Assembly (NCBI RefSeq): GCF_002812205.1
Contig: NZ_NPEA01000002.1
Location: 186,001-250,000, forward strand
Reading direction: 5' to 3'
DNA length: 64,000 nt
DNA from: Leptospira neocaledonica
GTDB taxonomy: Bacteria; Spirochaetota; Leptospiria; Leptospirales; Leptospiraceae
Below are positions 9,732 through 19,483 of the stretch, one piece after another. Made by a program: the position numbers and the translations under genes. The stretch's first letter is position 1. Every line of letters begins with the position of its first letter. The notes below the pieces were generated by a model. That model made no database searches. It saw nothing but the letters and a program-made list of their open reading frames with translations, and was not told the origin of the DNA.

Positions 9732-9757
9732 AAGGCGGGCTTGGACCCGCCTTTTTT
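9732..9757 (+). terminator. Rho-independent terminator after the P83/100 gene
   Basis: An 8-base perfect stem (AAGGCGGG at 9732-9739, CCCGCCTT at 9746-9753) with a 6-base loop is followed by a T run. It sits 24 bases after the stop codon and would also partly serve the convergent DUF4345 gene. Confidence 0.92.
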
Positions 9758-9782
9758 ATTTCCGGAGAATGTTTCGTTTGCC

Positions 9783-10199
9783 TTAATTTTTTCTTAAAAG
9801 CCAAACACCTAAAAATACGGAAACAATTTCAGTAGCCATGCTTAGGTAGATATATTCGTTTCCTGGTCCGTCCAAGAAAAGAGTATATAATCTTGCTACA
9901 AACAATCCCGCCGCACTCGCAACGGAAAGAAAAATGGCCTGGGTTTTGAATTCTGGTTTTATTAAACCATAATATACTAAAAGCCCGACCCCGAAACATA
10001 AACCGGAATACATAGCCCTGAAATCGGCAAGAGCCCCGCTGGAATGGATTGTATAACCGATTGCATTCGCTAAAGGAACCGGAAATAGAAGGAAGGCCAC
10101 AGTAAATCCGGCATACACCGCCAAGTTTAAGGCCAGGAAAATTTTAGTGATCCAACTTATTAATGAACCTGTTTGATCTGAAATAGAGTGAGTTTGCAT
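9783..10199 (-). CDS. DUF4345-like four-helix membrane protein
   Basis: The protein has 138 residues and four hydrophobic segments (about 17-38, 62-80, 87-107, 115-134). The GGALADFRAMYSGL-type sequence (here SSGALADFRAMYSGL, about 52-66) between helices 1 and 2 is the pattern I associate with DUF4345 inner-membrane proteins, which have no known function. It lies 62 bases downstream of the membrane-bound AraC regulator on the same strand and could be its co-transcribed partner. Confidence 0.7.
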   Translation of the reverse strand: MQTHSISDQTGSLISWITKIFLALNLAVYAGFTVAFLLFPVPLANAIGYTIHSSGALADFRAMYSGLCFGVGLLVYYGLIKPEFKTQAIFLSVASAAGLFVARLYTLFLDGPGNEYIYLSMATEIVSVFLGVWLLRKN

Positions 10200-10261
10200 C
10201 TTTGTCCTCTCGTTTGGGATGAGTAGAAGATACCCTTTTTCCGGAAGACAGTCGTCCGGCG

Positions 10262-11335
10262 TTATAAAGGCTTACACATTTTTCGATAAGAGATCGGAGT
10301 TTTTTGAGTAAGTTTCAAAAAAGCTTCATTAAAAGAAGAACGGTTATTAAAACCAACTGTCATTGCGATCTCTAAAACAGTCTTATCAGTTTCAGACAAA
10401 AGTTGTTTGGCATCTTCTATCCGATGGTGGTTGATCAGAGAAAAATATCCTTTTCCGATCTTATTATTGATCAGTTCCGAAAATTGGTGGGTGGTCAGGG
10501 ACAATTCTTTTGCGAGTTCCGCCAGGGATAGATCCTCTCTTCGATGGATTTTTTCGGATTCGAATAGAAAGTTCAGCTTTTCTAATATGGTTTCGACTTC
10601 TAAACCTTCTAATCTTGTCCTAGAATACTTAACTTTAGCTAGATCGGATTTAACGGTTTCCGGAAAATCGAAATATTTCCTACGGATATAATATACAAGT
10701 GAGACTGCAAGAGTTACAGTTATCAGCGCAAGTTTTAGAAAGATGGGATGGAAGGTCAGTCCGACTATTCCAAAAAGTGAAACGATTAAACAATCTAATG
10801 CAAATATTCCGAATAAGATCTTAAACTTAAGTTCCGAAATTTGAGGAAGTATCTTAAAGATAGGAAAAACAAAACCAAGAGAAAAAATCCCTGCTCCTAA
10901 ATACAAAATTCCCGTTCCAGAAATCGGATCTTGGATATTCCAATGGATCTCGGAAGAAGGCCCTGTATATTCTACCATTCTGAAAAACCCAACTGTCCCT
11001 AAACAAAGTAAGAATGGAAGGAAGAAGAGTAGATGTACCGACTTATATCTGAAATCTTCTTCCAAAAATGATAGAAGCGCTAAAAAAGCAAAAGCAGGAG
11101 GAAGATATAAAAGAGGAAGGTTCCAAAGTTTTAGATTTAGATCCTGACCTGCATTCGGATTTAGGACCAAAGAACCGGAAAGCTGCATAAATCCTAAAGA
11201 GACTAGGGTAAGAGAAAGTAAAACCTGGAATCTATGTTTTCTGTCGGAAGGGAATTCTCCGATTGCCAGCAAAAACGAAAGAAATCCCCCGAAGAGGATC
11301 ATCCCATCCGAAAACCATCCGAATAATTCAGACAT
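10262..11335 (-). CDS. Membrane-bound AraC-family transcription regulator
   Basis: The 357-residue protein has about seven hydrophobic segments in residues 8-215 followed by a C-terminal AraC DNA-binding domain (about 250-355). The first helix-turn-helix is ELAKELSLTTHQFSELIN and the second includes EIAMTVGFNNRSSFNEAF, with the typical PISYRK end. Such 7TM-AraC proteins are thought to sense a membrane or extracellular signal and act on DNA near the membrane. The signal is unknown here. Neighbours are the fliE operon upstream and the DUF4345 gene downstream. Confidence 0.88.
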   Translation of the reverse strand: MSELFGWFSDGMILFGGFLSFLLAIGEFPSDRKHRFQVLLSLTLVSLGFMQLSGSLVLNPNAGQDLNLKLWNLPLLYLPPAFAFLALLSFLEEDFRYKSVHLLFFLPFLLCLGTVGFFRMVEYTGPSSEIHWNIQDPISGTGILYLGAGIFSLGFVFPIFKILPQISELKFKILFGIFALDCLIVSLFGIVGLTFHPIFLKLALITVTLAVSLVYYIRRKYFDFPETVKSDLAKVKYSRTRLEGLEVETILEKLNFLFESEKIHRREDLSLAELAKELSLTTHQFSELINNKIGKGYFSLINHHRIEDAKQLLSETDKTVLEIAMTVGFNNRSSFNEAFLKLTQKTPISYRKMCKPL

Positions 11336-11390
11336 GGTCTTATTGTATTTTAGGAATAGATTAGTCGAATCGAAATTCGAATAAGAAAAA

Positions 11391-11771
11391 TTATCTCATG
11401 GAGGTAAGATCTCTGTAAGCTCTTACAACACCATCAGCTAAAGTTTTAGTAAATGTAAGCGCCACTCTTGCTTTTTCGGAAGCAACCATTACTTCGTGAG
11501 CGTCCACACTGTTCGGATCATATACCATTTTTTGAGTGAGTTCGTCCGCTTCTACTTGTAGCTCGTTTACGGATTTGAATGCGTTTCTCATCGCTTCCGA
11601 AAAACTTTCAGCAACATAGTCCGGAGCAACTGGCTCTTTCACATCTCCGTAATGACGTTGGTCTTCTATTTTTACGGAAACCTTGTCTCCTTTAGGAGAA
11701 AGAGGATAACGAGAATCGGAATACCCAGAGTTATAGGTGTACCAAAGTTTGGAATTAAAATCTACGTTCAT
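11391..11771 (-). CDS. fliE: Flagellar hook-basal body protein FliE
   Basis: FliE joins the MS ring to the proximal rod of the flagellum, which in spirochaetes is periplasmic. The 126-residue protein carries the FliE C-terminal signature: SFSEAMRNAFKSVNELQ, then PNSVDAHEVMVASEKARVAL and a helical end with VRAYRDLTSMR. It starts 12 bases after flgC and closes the flgB-flgC-fliE operon; no fliF follows in this window. Confidence 0.95.
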   Translation of the reverse strand: MNVDFNSKLWYTYNSGYSDSRYPLSPKGDKVSVKIEDQRHYGDVKEPVAPDYVAESFSEAMRNAFKSVNELQVEADELTQKMVYDPNSVDAHEVMVASEKARVALTFTKTLADGVVRAYRDLTSMR

Positions 11772-11783
11772 TCTTCTCTCCTA

Positions 11784-12245
11784 TTAAGCTCTTCCGATCT
11801 CTAAGGCTTTATTGAACATTGCTTTAGAGCCTGTGATCATCTGGACGTTTGCTTCGTAGGATCTGGAAGCTGAGATCATGTCCGTCATTTCGGTGACTAT
11901 ATTTACGTTCGGCATTTCTACATAGCCTTTTTTAGGTCCGATCTGGATCGCGTCCGGGTGAGTAGGATCATAAGTTAATCTTAAAGGACTCATATCCTTC
12001 TCGATTTTCATTACTTTCACACCTTTACCTTCTCCAGGAGAAAGACCAAAAGGATAAACGGGACTTTTCCATTTGGTTCTAAGATTTACAGGAGTTAGGA
12101 TCACTCTGTCCCTGCGGAATGGACCATCTCCATTTGTATTTCTGGTAGTGGTTGCGTTCGCGATATTGTTCCCGATTACGTCCATCCGAAGTCTTTGTGC
12201 CGAAAGTCCGGTGGCGGAGATATTAACTGCGCTAAATAGTCCCAT
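11784..12245 (-). CDS. flgC: Flagellar basal-body rod protein FlgC
   Basis: FlgC is a proximal rod subunit. The 153-residue protein has the rod/hook N-terminal motif ATGLSAQRLRMDVIGNNIAN (residues about 11-30) and the matching C-terminal heptad helix with ASRSYEANVQM and a KALEIGR end. It starts 37 bases after flgB and precedes fliE by 12 bases. Confidence 0.96.
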   Translation of the reverse strand: MGLFSAVNISATGLSAQRLRMDVIGNNIANATTTRNTNGDGPFRRDRVILTPVNLRTKWKSPVYPFGLSPGEGKGVKVMKIEKDMSPLRLTYDPTHPDAIQIGPKKGYVEMPNVNIVTEMTDMISASRSYEANVQMITGSKAMFNKALEIGRA

Positions 12246-12282
12246 CTTCTTCCTCTAAATCTTAGCTATGTCTCTATTGAGA

Positions 12283-12714
12283 TTAAGCCAACCTCATTAC
12301 GTTCTTCAAATCTCGGAAGTTCGCGTTCAGTCTTTCGACCATCATCATGTATTGCATTTGAGAATTAGAAGCTTCCATTACTTCTTTCTCGGGATCCACG
12401 TTATTTCCATCGGCTCTGACTGTGGTCAGATAATCTATGTTTGCCTTAGGCTTTACGGATTTATAATCTAATGGAGTAAAAAAGGAAATATGACGTTCGT
12501 CTTCGATCCTGGTAGGAATCGCTTTAGAAGCTTCTATCTTTTCCGATTCCAGGGCTCTTTTGATCATGGATTCGAAAAGTACTTCGCTTCTTTTGAAATG
12601 GGGAACATCCGCATTTGCGATATTATCAGCGAGGACTTTTCTTTTCATAGAGGCGGCGTTCATTCCCTTCTCTAGTAAGTCCTGAGTCTTCATGAAATGT
12701 GTTTTTTGGAACAT
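12283..12714 (-). CDS. flgB: Flagellar basal-body rod protein FlgB
   Basis: FlgB is another proximal rod subunit and begins the operon. The start at ATG 12714 (143 residues) is chosen because it follows a GGGAG Shine-Dalgarno and because the family motif KRKVLADNIANADVPHFKRS comes about 23 residues in. A longer in-frame version to 12855 would run antisense into the STAS gene. The C-terminus SQMQYMMMVERLNANFRDL matches the rod-protein helix. Confidence 0.95.
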   Translation of the reverse strand: MFQKTHFMKTQDLLEKGMNAASMKRKVLADNIANADVPHFKRSEVLFESMIKRALESEKIEASKAIPTRIEDERHISFFTPLDYKSVKPKANIDYLTTVRADGNNVDPEKEVMEASNSQMQYMMMVERLNANFRDLKNVMRLA

Positions 12715-12823
12715 AAAGCTCTCCCGTATAAAATTTCGGTTGAATTTCAAAATTCCCAAAGATAAAAAAAGAAAACTGGCCGAAAATTTCTCAGAAAAGG
12801 CCAAAAAAGGACTCAAATCAAAA

Positions 12824-13114
12824 ATGGGTGAAAATTCGGAGATTATCGAGATCAAGCCGGAGCTAACTGCCCTTTTTAACGACTATTACGCATTTCGAAA
12901 CCAGTTGATGGACGCGATTGCCAAAAAACCGATTAAAATCGTTTTGGATCTTGGCAAAATTCCCGTGATGAATTCCATTTCTATCAGTTCCTTGGTTTGG
13001 TTCTGCAAAAATGCCAAGTTAGAAGGGATCGAGATCGATATAAGAGAGATACATCCCGATTTAATGAAAACTTTCGAAGTACTCAAGATCGACGAATACT
13101 TCCAACGAATCTAA
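12824..13114 (+). CDS. STAS-domain protein (anti-sigma factor antagonist-like)
   Basis: With the ATG at 12824 the protein has 96 residues, close to a single STAS domain. The segment VLDLGKIPVMNSISISSLVWFC (residues about 41-62) matches the STAS loop and helix around the phosphorylatable Ser (D-x-S/M-N-S-I-S). The in-frame extension to 12692 would be Lys-rich and overlap flgB, so it is rejected. It diverges from the flagellar operon. STAS proteins of this sort act in partner-switching control or at the motor; which applies here is unknown. Confidence 0.85.
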   Translation: MGENSEIIEIKPELTALFNDYYAFRNQLMDAIAKKPIKIVLDLGKIPVMNSISISSLVWFCKNAKLEGIEIDIREIHPDLMKTFEVLKIDEYFQRI

Positions 13115-13213
13115 GTCTCAGCTCAAGCCTCTGGCAAACTTGCAAGTTCTTCTAGGTCCCAGAGTCTCGGGAATTCCCTGGACATCTTTACTACTTGGTG
13201 TAGCTTGGCTTCC

Positions 13214-13618
13214 ATGAAAAAAATTCTTTTTTCCCTCGCGGCCTTATCCATGCTCATAGGCTGTCAACCTCCTCTACAGGAGAGAATCTTAGGTATCTGG
13301 GAAAGAACTTCCGTTTGTGCTGCAGACGGACAGTGCAAAAATTCAGAGCCAGGCAAGGCTGCAAAACTTTCTATCTATAGACCTGGACTTGCGATCTACC
13401 AAAATCCGGAAGATCCTGAAAATCAACGCAGGATAGAATACGAGTTTTACGAAAAAGAAACCAAGTCCAGAGAGCCTGAGCTTATATTTAGGTTTTTGAA
13501 TCTAGGATTCGATATTCGTTATATCGTGAAAAAAGCGAATAAAGAAACTCTGGAACTATTCAATCCGGATCTAAACAATACTGAAATTTATAAAAAGTTA
13601 GGCCCTGCTCCCGAATGA
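13214..13618 (+). CDS. Small lipoprotein of unknown function
   Basis: The protein has 134 residues from ATG 13214; TTG at 13205 is an alternative start. A lipoprotein signal peptide ends in LSMLIGC (Cys at about residue 17), a spirochaetal lipobox. The mature part has beta-strand character (YEFYEKE, LIFRFLNLGFDIRYIV), resembling small lipocalin-like or SH3-like lipoproteins, but no family is recognised. Its TGA overlaps the ATG of the next TPR gene by 4 bases. Confidence 0.75.
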   Translation: MKKILFSLAALSMLIGCQPPLQERILGIWERTSVCAADGQCKNSEPGKAAKLSIYRPGLAIYQNPEDPENQRRIEYEFYEKETKSREPELIFRFLNLGFDIRYIVKKANKETLELFNPDLNNTEIYKKLGPAPE

Positions 13619-14718
13619 TCTTTTTTCGGAAGAATATTTTTGTTCTACTCCTAGGCTCAATACTCCTATTCGGGGTAGGCCTAGGATCTAAAGAAACCGA
13701 ACCTTCCGACGAAAACCAATCCATAATTGCCCCTTCTCCGGAAGGGGAGTTGCCTCTTCCTCCTCAACCAACCGATCAAAGCGAAGTTTCTAGAAGAAAA
13801 TACCAAATCTTGGCTTTGAATACGGAGACTATTAATCTATTAAGATCTAATGCTCTGGCTCGTGCCCAAGCGAATATAGAACGTTTGAAAAAATTGGATC
13901 CTGACTGTTTGGAATATCATTATCTGAACGGCGCCTACTTGTACGTAATAGGAAGATATCCCCAATCCAAAAAAGCACTTTTGAAAGCGGTGGAGATCAA
14001 CCCAAGTCATGACCCATCCTATTATCTCCTTGGAATGATCTTTGTAAGAAGAAGTAAATGGGAATCCTCCGTCTCCTATTTCCAAAAAGCGGTAGAACTT
14101 GCAAATTATAATCCATTTTACAGATTGAATATGGCTTTGGCGTATTTTGAAACAGGTCAATATCTAAAAGCAAAAGCGGAAGCGGAGAAGGGAATAGAAC
14201 TCAAACCGAATTATAGGAATCTAAAACTAATATTATTAAAAGTGAATTTTCTTTTGGGAAACAAAGCGGATGCTCTGGCCCAGTGTAAGGAATTTGCAAA
14301 AGAAGGTTTTGTTCACAGGGAATTCGCTTATATTTACGCAAGGCTTGCGATGGATATAGATAAAAATTTCCGTAAGGCGATCAAACTTTATAACCAATTC
14401 CCGGATCTTCCTTTTAACGAAAAAAGATTTTTGGCCCATGCTTATTTTCACACATCGAATTACAGGGCTTCTGCAAATATATATTCAGTCATTTCAGGTT
14501 CTAAGATCTTTTCGGAAGAAGATAGGATCAATTATCTAAGGTCTTTAGTGTTCATCAAGGATTACAGAAGATTAGAATCTTTCGTGGCTTCCTGGATGTT
14601 AGAAGAGCCCGAAAAAAAATTAAAGATCCAAGAGGCATTGGATACCGCGGAACTTCTAAGAGAGAACGATCCGAAAGTATATCATATGCTTCCTTCTCGT
14701 TCTCCGTATAATAACTGA
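13615..14718 (+). CDS. Exported or membrane-anchored TPR protein
   Basis: The 367-residue protein has an N-terminal signal or anchor (residues about 5-24) and a Pro/Glu linker, then repeated tetratricopeptide units from about residue 85 to 260. Typical units include LNGAYLYVIGRYPQSKKALL, KAVEINPSHDPSYYLLGMI and KGIELKPNYRNLKLI. TPR proteins are scaffolds; the partner is unknown. It is coupled to the upstream lipoprotein gene. Its stop directly abuts the stop of the convergent ybaN-like gene. Confidence 0.85.
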   Translation: MIFFRKNIFVLLLGSILLFGVGLGSKETEPSDENQSIIAPSPEGELPLPPQPTDQSEVSRRKYQILALNTETINLLRSNALARAQANIERLKKLDPDCLEYHYLNGAYLYVIGRYPQSKKALLKAVEINPSHDPSYYLLGMIFVRRSKWESSVSYFQKAVELANYNPFYRLNMALAYFETGQYLKAKAEAEKGIELKPNYRNLKLILLKVNFLLGNKADALAQCKEFAKEGFVHREFAYIYARLAMDIDKNFRKAIKLYNQFPDLPFNEKRFLAHAYFHTSNYRASANIYSVISGSKIFSEEDRINYLRSLVFIKDYRRLESFVASWMLEEPEKKLKIQEALDTAELLRENDPKVYHMLPSRSPYNN

Positions 14719-15144
14719 TTATTCCGCTACTTCTTCCTTTTTAGTAGGAAAGTGAAGAATATAATAGATTACGCATATACCAATCACAGCCATTCCTATC
14801 CTTACGTAAATGATTGGAGCAAATATTGCACTGATAGTCATAGTGATCACGATTGTGGAAACGGAGATGATCTTTGCTTTTAGGGGAATCGCTTTATGTA
14901 TTCTCCAATCACGGATAAAACTTCCGAAATATCTATTATTCATCAGCCAGTTATAGAACTTTTGAGAAGCTCTTGCATAACAAGCAGCTGTTAGAAGTAA
15001 GAATGGAGTAGTCGGTAGAACAGGCGTAAATATCCCGATAATTCCCAGAATTAGGGATATTGTACCTATTATGATTAATAAATAACGAACGAATCCATAT
15101 TTATGAAGTTTTACTTCGTGGCTATAATCCTTTTGTTCTGCCAA
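14719..15144 (-). CDS. YbaN/DUF454-family inner-membrane protein
   Basis: The protein has 141 residues. The motif LGIIGIFTPVLPTTPFLLL (about 38-56), followed by CYARASQKFYNWLMNNRYFG, is diagnostic of the YbaN/DUF454 family. Two further hydrophobic segments occupy about 85-130. The family's function is unknown. It is separated from the transhydrogenase genes upstream by a strong hairpin terminator. Confidence 0.9.
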   Translation of the reverse strand: MAEQKDYSHEVKLHKYGFVRYLLIIIGTISLILGIIGIFTPVLPTTPFLLLTAACYARASQKFYNWLMNNRYFGSFIRDWRIHKAIPLKAKIISVSTIVITMTISAIFAPIIYVRIGMAVIGICVIYYILHFPTKKEEVAE

Positions 15145-15184
15145 TGGGTTGCCTCTTGCCTAAGTTCTGGGACTTACTATAATA

Positions 15185-15212
15185 AAAAAGGGAGGCTTAA
15201 AGCCTCCCTTTT
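15185..15212 (-). terminator. Terminator after pntB (bidirectional hairpin)
   Basis: The near-perfect stem AAAAGGGAGGCTT / AAGCCTCCCTTTT is flanked by an A run at 15184-15189 (T run on the minus strand). It lies 38 bases beyond the pntB stop and could work in either direction. Confidence 0.9.
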
Positions 15213-15249
15213 GCAAGAATCATTTCCGTTGGTTTTCGGAAAATTCTTC

Positions 15250-16659
<1,410 letters not shown>

Positions 16660-16666
16660 TTATGGT

Positions 16667-16948
16667 TTAATCCTTTTTCTTGAACATTCCCAACATGCGG
16701 TGAGTTACTACGAACCCTCCAATCACGTTGATGGTTGCCGCAACAATTGCGAGGAATCCTAATACTTGAATAATCCAATGATTTGTAGTATGAAGAGTCA
16801 GAATTGCTCCGATGACTGTGATCCCCGAAATGGCATTAGAGCCTGACATAAGAGGGGTATGTAAAAGAGGAGGAATACGGTTGATGACCTCGATTCCTAC
16901 GAACACTGCGATTAAAAATATCGTCAGGTAGCTTACGAACTGTTCCAT
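16667..16948 (-). CDS. pntAB: NAD(P) transhydrogenase, membrane part of alpha subunit (PntA part 2)
   Basis: The 93-residue protein has three hydrophobic helices with the family segment NRIPPLLHTPLMSGSNAISG. In bacteria with split transhydrogenases this is the separate C-terminal alpha piece, sitting between the NAD-binding PntAA and PntB. Here it leads directly into pntB, but upstream is queC, 65 bases away, instead of pntAA. Confidence 0.93.
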   Translation of the reverse strand: MEQFVSYLTIFLIAVFVGIEVINRIPPLLHTPLMSGSNAISGITVIGAILTLHTTNHWIIQVLGFLAIVAATINVIGGFVVTHRMLGMFKKKD

Positions 16949-17013
16949 ATTAGCTTCCTATGGACGGCGGCGGGAGAAAATTCCTCAAAACCGATGCCTT
17001 AAAATCTGTTCGT

Positions 17014-17721
17014 TCACTTTTCCGGGACGCCTGCTTCCTGAAAACCCTTTTTTCGAAGCAAGCAGGAGTCGCATTTTCCGCAGGGTTTGCCTCCGACGGG
17101 ATCATAGCAAGAATGAGTCATGGAGAATGGAACACCTAATTTAGAGCCTAATAGCACGATCTCTTTTTTATCTAAGAACTGCAAAGGTGTGCAGATCTCA
17201 AGAGGATGACCTTCCGATCCCATCTTGGTCCCTAGACGGATCGTTTCTGAATATGCTTTGATAAATTCTGGTCTACAATCCGGATAACCTGAATAATCCA
17301 AAGCATTCACACCAATATAGAGTCTTTGGGCTCCGATACCTTCTGCCAGAGAAACTCCGAAAGATAAAAACAAAATATTTCTTCCGGGAACATAAGTGTT
17401 CGGGATATCCGAATGCCCCAGAGAATTTTTCGGAACCTTGATCTTCTTTTCCGTAAGAGAAGATCCTTGGAAAAATTCAGGATTCAATTTTTGGATCAGA
17501 TGAGGTATATCTAAAAGTTTTGTGATCTTCTTTGCGGATTTCAGTTCTTGTTTGTGTTTTTGATTATAATCGAAGGAAAGAGCGATAGGAGAATAACCAT
17601 CTTGGATTGCTTGGTACAAACAAGTGGTGGAATCCAATCCACCTGAGAAAAGAACGATTGCTTTCGGATTTTTAGAGTGAGATTTCGTTCGAACGCCGTT
17701 CGACTTGGAAGAAGAACTCAT
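17014..17721 (-). CDS. queC: 7-cyano-7-deazaguanine synthase
   Basis: QueC makes preQ0 from 7-carboxy-7-deazaguanine, ammonia and ATP in queuosine biosynthesis. The 235-residue protein shows the N-type ATP pyrophosphatase loop VLFSGGLDSTTCL (residues about 23-35) and four zinc-binding cysteines at C205, C214, C217 and C220 near the C-terminus. It starts 3 bases after the queD stop, forming a queD-queC operon. The N-terminal about 20 residues are a Ser/Lys-rich extension. Confidence 0.97.
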   Translation of the reverse strand: MSSSSKSNGVRTKSHSKNPKAIVLFSGGLDSTTCLYQAIQDGYSPIALSFDYNQKHKQELKSAKKITKLLDIPHLIQKLNPEFFQGSSLTEKKIKVPKNSLGHSDIPNTYVPGRNILFLSFGVSLAEGIGAQRLYIGVNALDYSGYPDCRPEFIKAYSETIRLGTKMGSEGHPLEICTPLQFLDKKEIVLLGSKLGVPFSMTHSCYDPVGGKPCGKCDSCLLRKKGFQEAGVPEK

Positions 17722-17724
17722 CTT

Positions 17725-18102
17725 TTATTTCTCAGAAGGTCCGTTATAAACGCATGCACTAGTGCAGGTTTCGTTTAATGTGATTTTGTATAAAAGAGGA
17801 AGCCCCGGTTTCAGTCTTTTCCATAACCAGATACTGATATTCTCGCTGGTTGGATTTTCTAGACCTTCTATTTCGTTTAGAAGATAATGATCTAGATAGT
17901 TTTCGAGCAAAGGTTTTACGACCTTGCTGACTTCTGCAAAGTCCATCAACCAACCTGTTTTTTCGTCCACCTTACCTTTCAGATGTAATTTGAATCGAAA
18001 GCTATGCCCGTGCATTCTTCTGCACTTATGACCTTCCGGAACATTCGGTAGGAAATGAGCGGCATCGAAACGAAATTCTTTGGTAAGTTCTATTTCTTCC
18101 AT
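17725..18102 (-). CDS. queD: 6-carboxy-5,6,7,8-tetrahydropterin synthase
   Basis: QueD converts dihydroneopterin triphosphate to 6-carboxytetrahydropterin, the step before QueE and QueC. The 125-residue protein has zinc-binding His16, His31 and His33 with catalytic Cys27, and the C-terminal segment ENPTSENISIWLWKRL typical of QueD. It is first in the queD-queC operon. I looked upstream for a preQ1 riboswitch and saw none. Confidence 0.96.
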   Translation of the reverse strand: MEEIELTKEFRFDAAHFLPNVPEGHKCRRMHGHSFRFKLHLKGKVDEKTGWLMDFAEVSKVVKPLLENYLDHYLLNEIEGLENPTSENISIWLWKRLKPGLPLLYKITLNETCTSACVYNGPSEK

Positions 18103-18175
18103 TTAGATGTTGGACGAACGGTTGATTCTGAAAAATGAAAGTCCGGTTTCGAAATACCGATCCGGAAAATACATG

Positions 18176-18196
18176 GACCGACTTGCAAAGTCGGTC
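18176..18196 (-). terminator. Hairpin after the 48-residue gene, probable terminator
   Basis: A perfect 9-base stem (GACCGACTT 18176-18184, AAGTCGGTC 18188-18196) with a 3-base loop lies 20 bases after the small gene's stop. On the minus strand it is followed only by a weak T-rich tract, so termination strength is uncertain. Confidence 0.6.
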
Positions 18197-18215
18197 TTAA
18201 GAAGGCAGTAGTGGA

Positions 18216-18365
18216 TTACTTTTTAACCAATTCTTTCAGGATTTCCTGCTTTTTTTGGTCCTTCTGAAATTCGTTTAATACCAGCCACTCACGTTTGATC
18301 TGTTTCTCGTTAATACCTTTTGCTTCCGCGTATTTTTTGAGAAGTTTAGCTGTTTTTTGGTTCAT
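18216..18365 (-). CDS. Small basic helical protein of unknown function
   Basis: From the ATG at 18365 the protein has 49 residues; a longer form to 18428 is possible. It is rich in Lys and Glu and predicted to be helical (KTAAKLLKKYAEAKG-like start, QKKQEILKELVKK end). No family is recognised. It is a free-standing short gene followed by a hairpin. Confidence 0.5.
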   Translation of the reverse strand: MNQKTAKLLKKYAEAKGINEKQIKREWLVLNEFQKDQKKQEILKELVKK

Positions 18366-18451
18366 ACCAACCAAAATCCGGGTCGTTTCCTGGGTGTCAA
18401 GTATAGACTGGTTACAAGTTGTACCCACTTATATTGTTCAATTATGTCACA

Positions 18452-19390
18452 TCAGCATTCTTGGTAAGGACATTCTGCGCCTGCGGGTTCAACTTCCACA
18501 GTTGCATGAGGAATATGGAATTCTTTGGTGATATTACGGATCTTCTCTTTTAACTTCTGGGCCTGCGCGATAGAAGTTTCCTGAACTCCCACATGAAGTG
18601 TGAGAACATGATAATCACCATCCATGGACCAAAGATGAAGATCATGAACGGAGCGAACTCCTTTTAATTTCAGGATACGATTTTCTAATTCTTTTGTATC
18701 GATCCCTTCGGGAGAAGATTGCAGATGTAGTAATAAAATTTTTCTTAAATTGCGGAAGGATTGGATCCCGACCCAAAGAGAGATTGCAATCGATAAGACC
18801 GGATCCACCCAAGACCAACCAAATATGATCAAAGCGATACTACCGAAAAATACTGCGACCCATCCGAGTACATCTTCTAAAAGATGAAGGAATGCGGTCT
18901 TTGCATTCAGGCCGGAACTATTCTTTAATTTGAATAACGCCGCTCCGTTTACGATCACTCCTAATATGGAAAGTCCTAACATTCCCCAACCATTTGGAGA
19001 TCCGGGCTCTTTCAACTTAGAAACTGCAAAAAATAAGATACCGAAAGATCCTAAAAATAGAACAAAAGAATTTACTAATGCAGCAGAAAGGCTGAGTCTT
19101 CTGTAGCCGAATGTGAAAGTCTGAGTTCTTGGCTTTGCTGCGATTTTTTGGAAGATCCATGCAAGAGCTAAAAAACCACTATCTCCCAGATCATGGAGAG
19201 AATCGGAAAGAATGGCCAAACTATTAAAAAAATATCCACCAACAAATTCGATTCCGGCAAATCCGAAATTCAAAAGAAACGCGAATAAGAATGCACGGGA
19301 ATTTTCAGGCATAGAAGCCGAATGAGGATCACCCGAATGGGAATGAGAGTGTCCATGATGATCATCGTGAGAATGATGATGCCCGTGCAT
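18452..19390 (-). CDS. Cation diffusion facilitator (zinc/cobalt efflux) transporter
   Basis: CDF proteins export divalent metals in exchange for protons. The 312-residue protein starts with a His-rich metal-binding tail (13 of the first 22 residues are His or Asp), followed by six membrane helices (about 30-215). Helix 2 carries LSDSLHDLGDS and helix 5 HLLEDVLGW, the HxxxD/DxxxD-type transport site seen in the CzcD/ZitB group. The C-terminal domain (about 225-312) contains GVRSVHDLHLWSMD, the family's cytoplasmic dimer motif. Gene symbol is not certain within czcD/zitB. Confidence 0.94.
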   Translation of the reverse strand: MHGHHHSHDDHHGHSHSHSGDPHSASMPENSRAFLFAFLLNFGFAGIEFVGGYFFNSLAILSDSLHDLGDSGFLALAWIFQKIAAKPRTQTFTFGYRRLSLSAALVNSFVLFLGSFGILFFAVSKLKEPGSPNGWGMLGLSILGVIVNGAALFKLKNSSGLNAKTAFLHLLEDVLGWVAVFFGSIALIIFGWSWVDPVLSIAISLWVGIQSFRNLRKILLLHLQSSPEGIDTKELENRILKLKGVRSVHDLHLWSMDGDYHVLTLHVGVQETSIAQAQKLKEKIRNITKEFHIPHATVEVEPAGAECPYQEC

Positions 19391-19483
19391 GGATCTAAAA
19401 TAAAGAATGGTTTAAAATCTTCCAGTCACTTTTTTAGAAATTGGTTGCAGGATAACGGGTTCTCTTTATCGATAAGAGCAGGT

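Noticed and set aside
12715..12855. Longer flgB start
   Set aside because: It overlaps the STAS gene in antisense and lacks the FlgB N-terminal motif.
18103..18175. A preQ1 riboswitch before queD
   Set aside because: I searched for the short pseudoknot pattern and saw no convincing match.
19322..19483. Longer start for the uracil-DNA glycosylase, with a Met/Arg-rich N-terminus
   Set aside because: It is the antisense of the CDF His-rich tail; the family start and its Shine-Dalgarno are at 19484.
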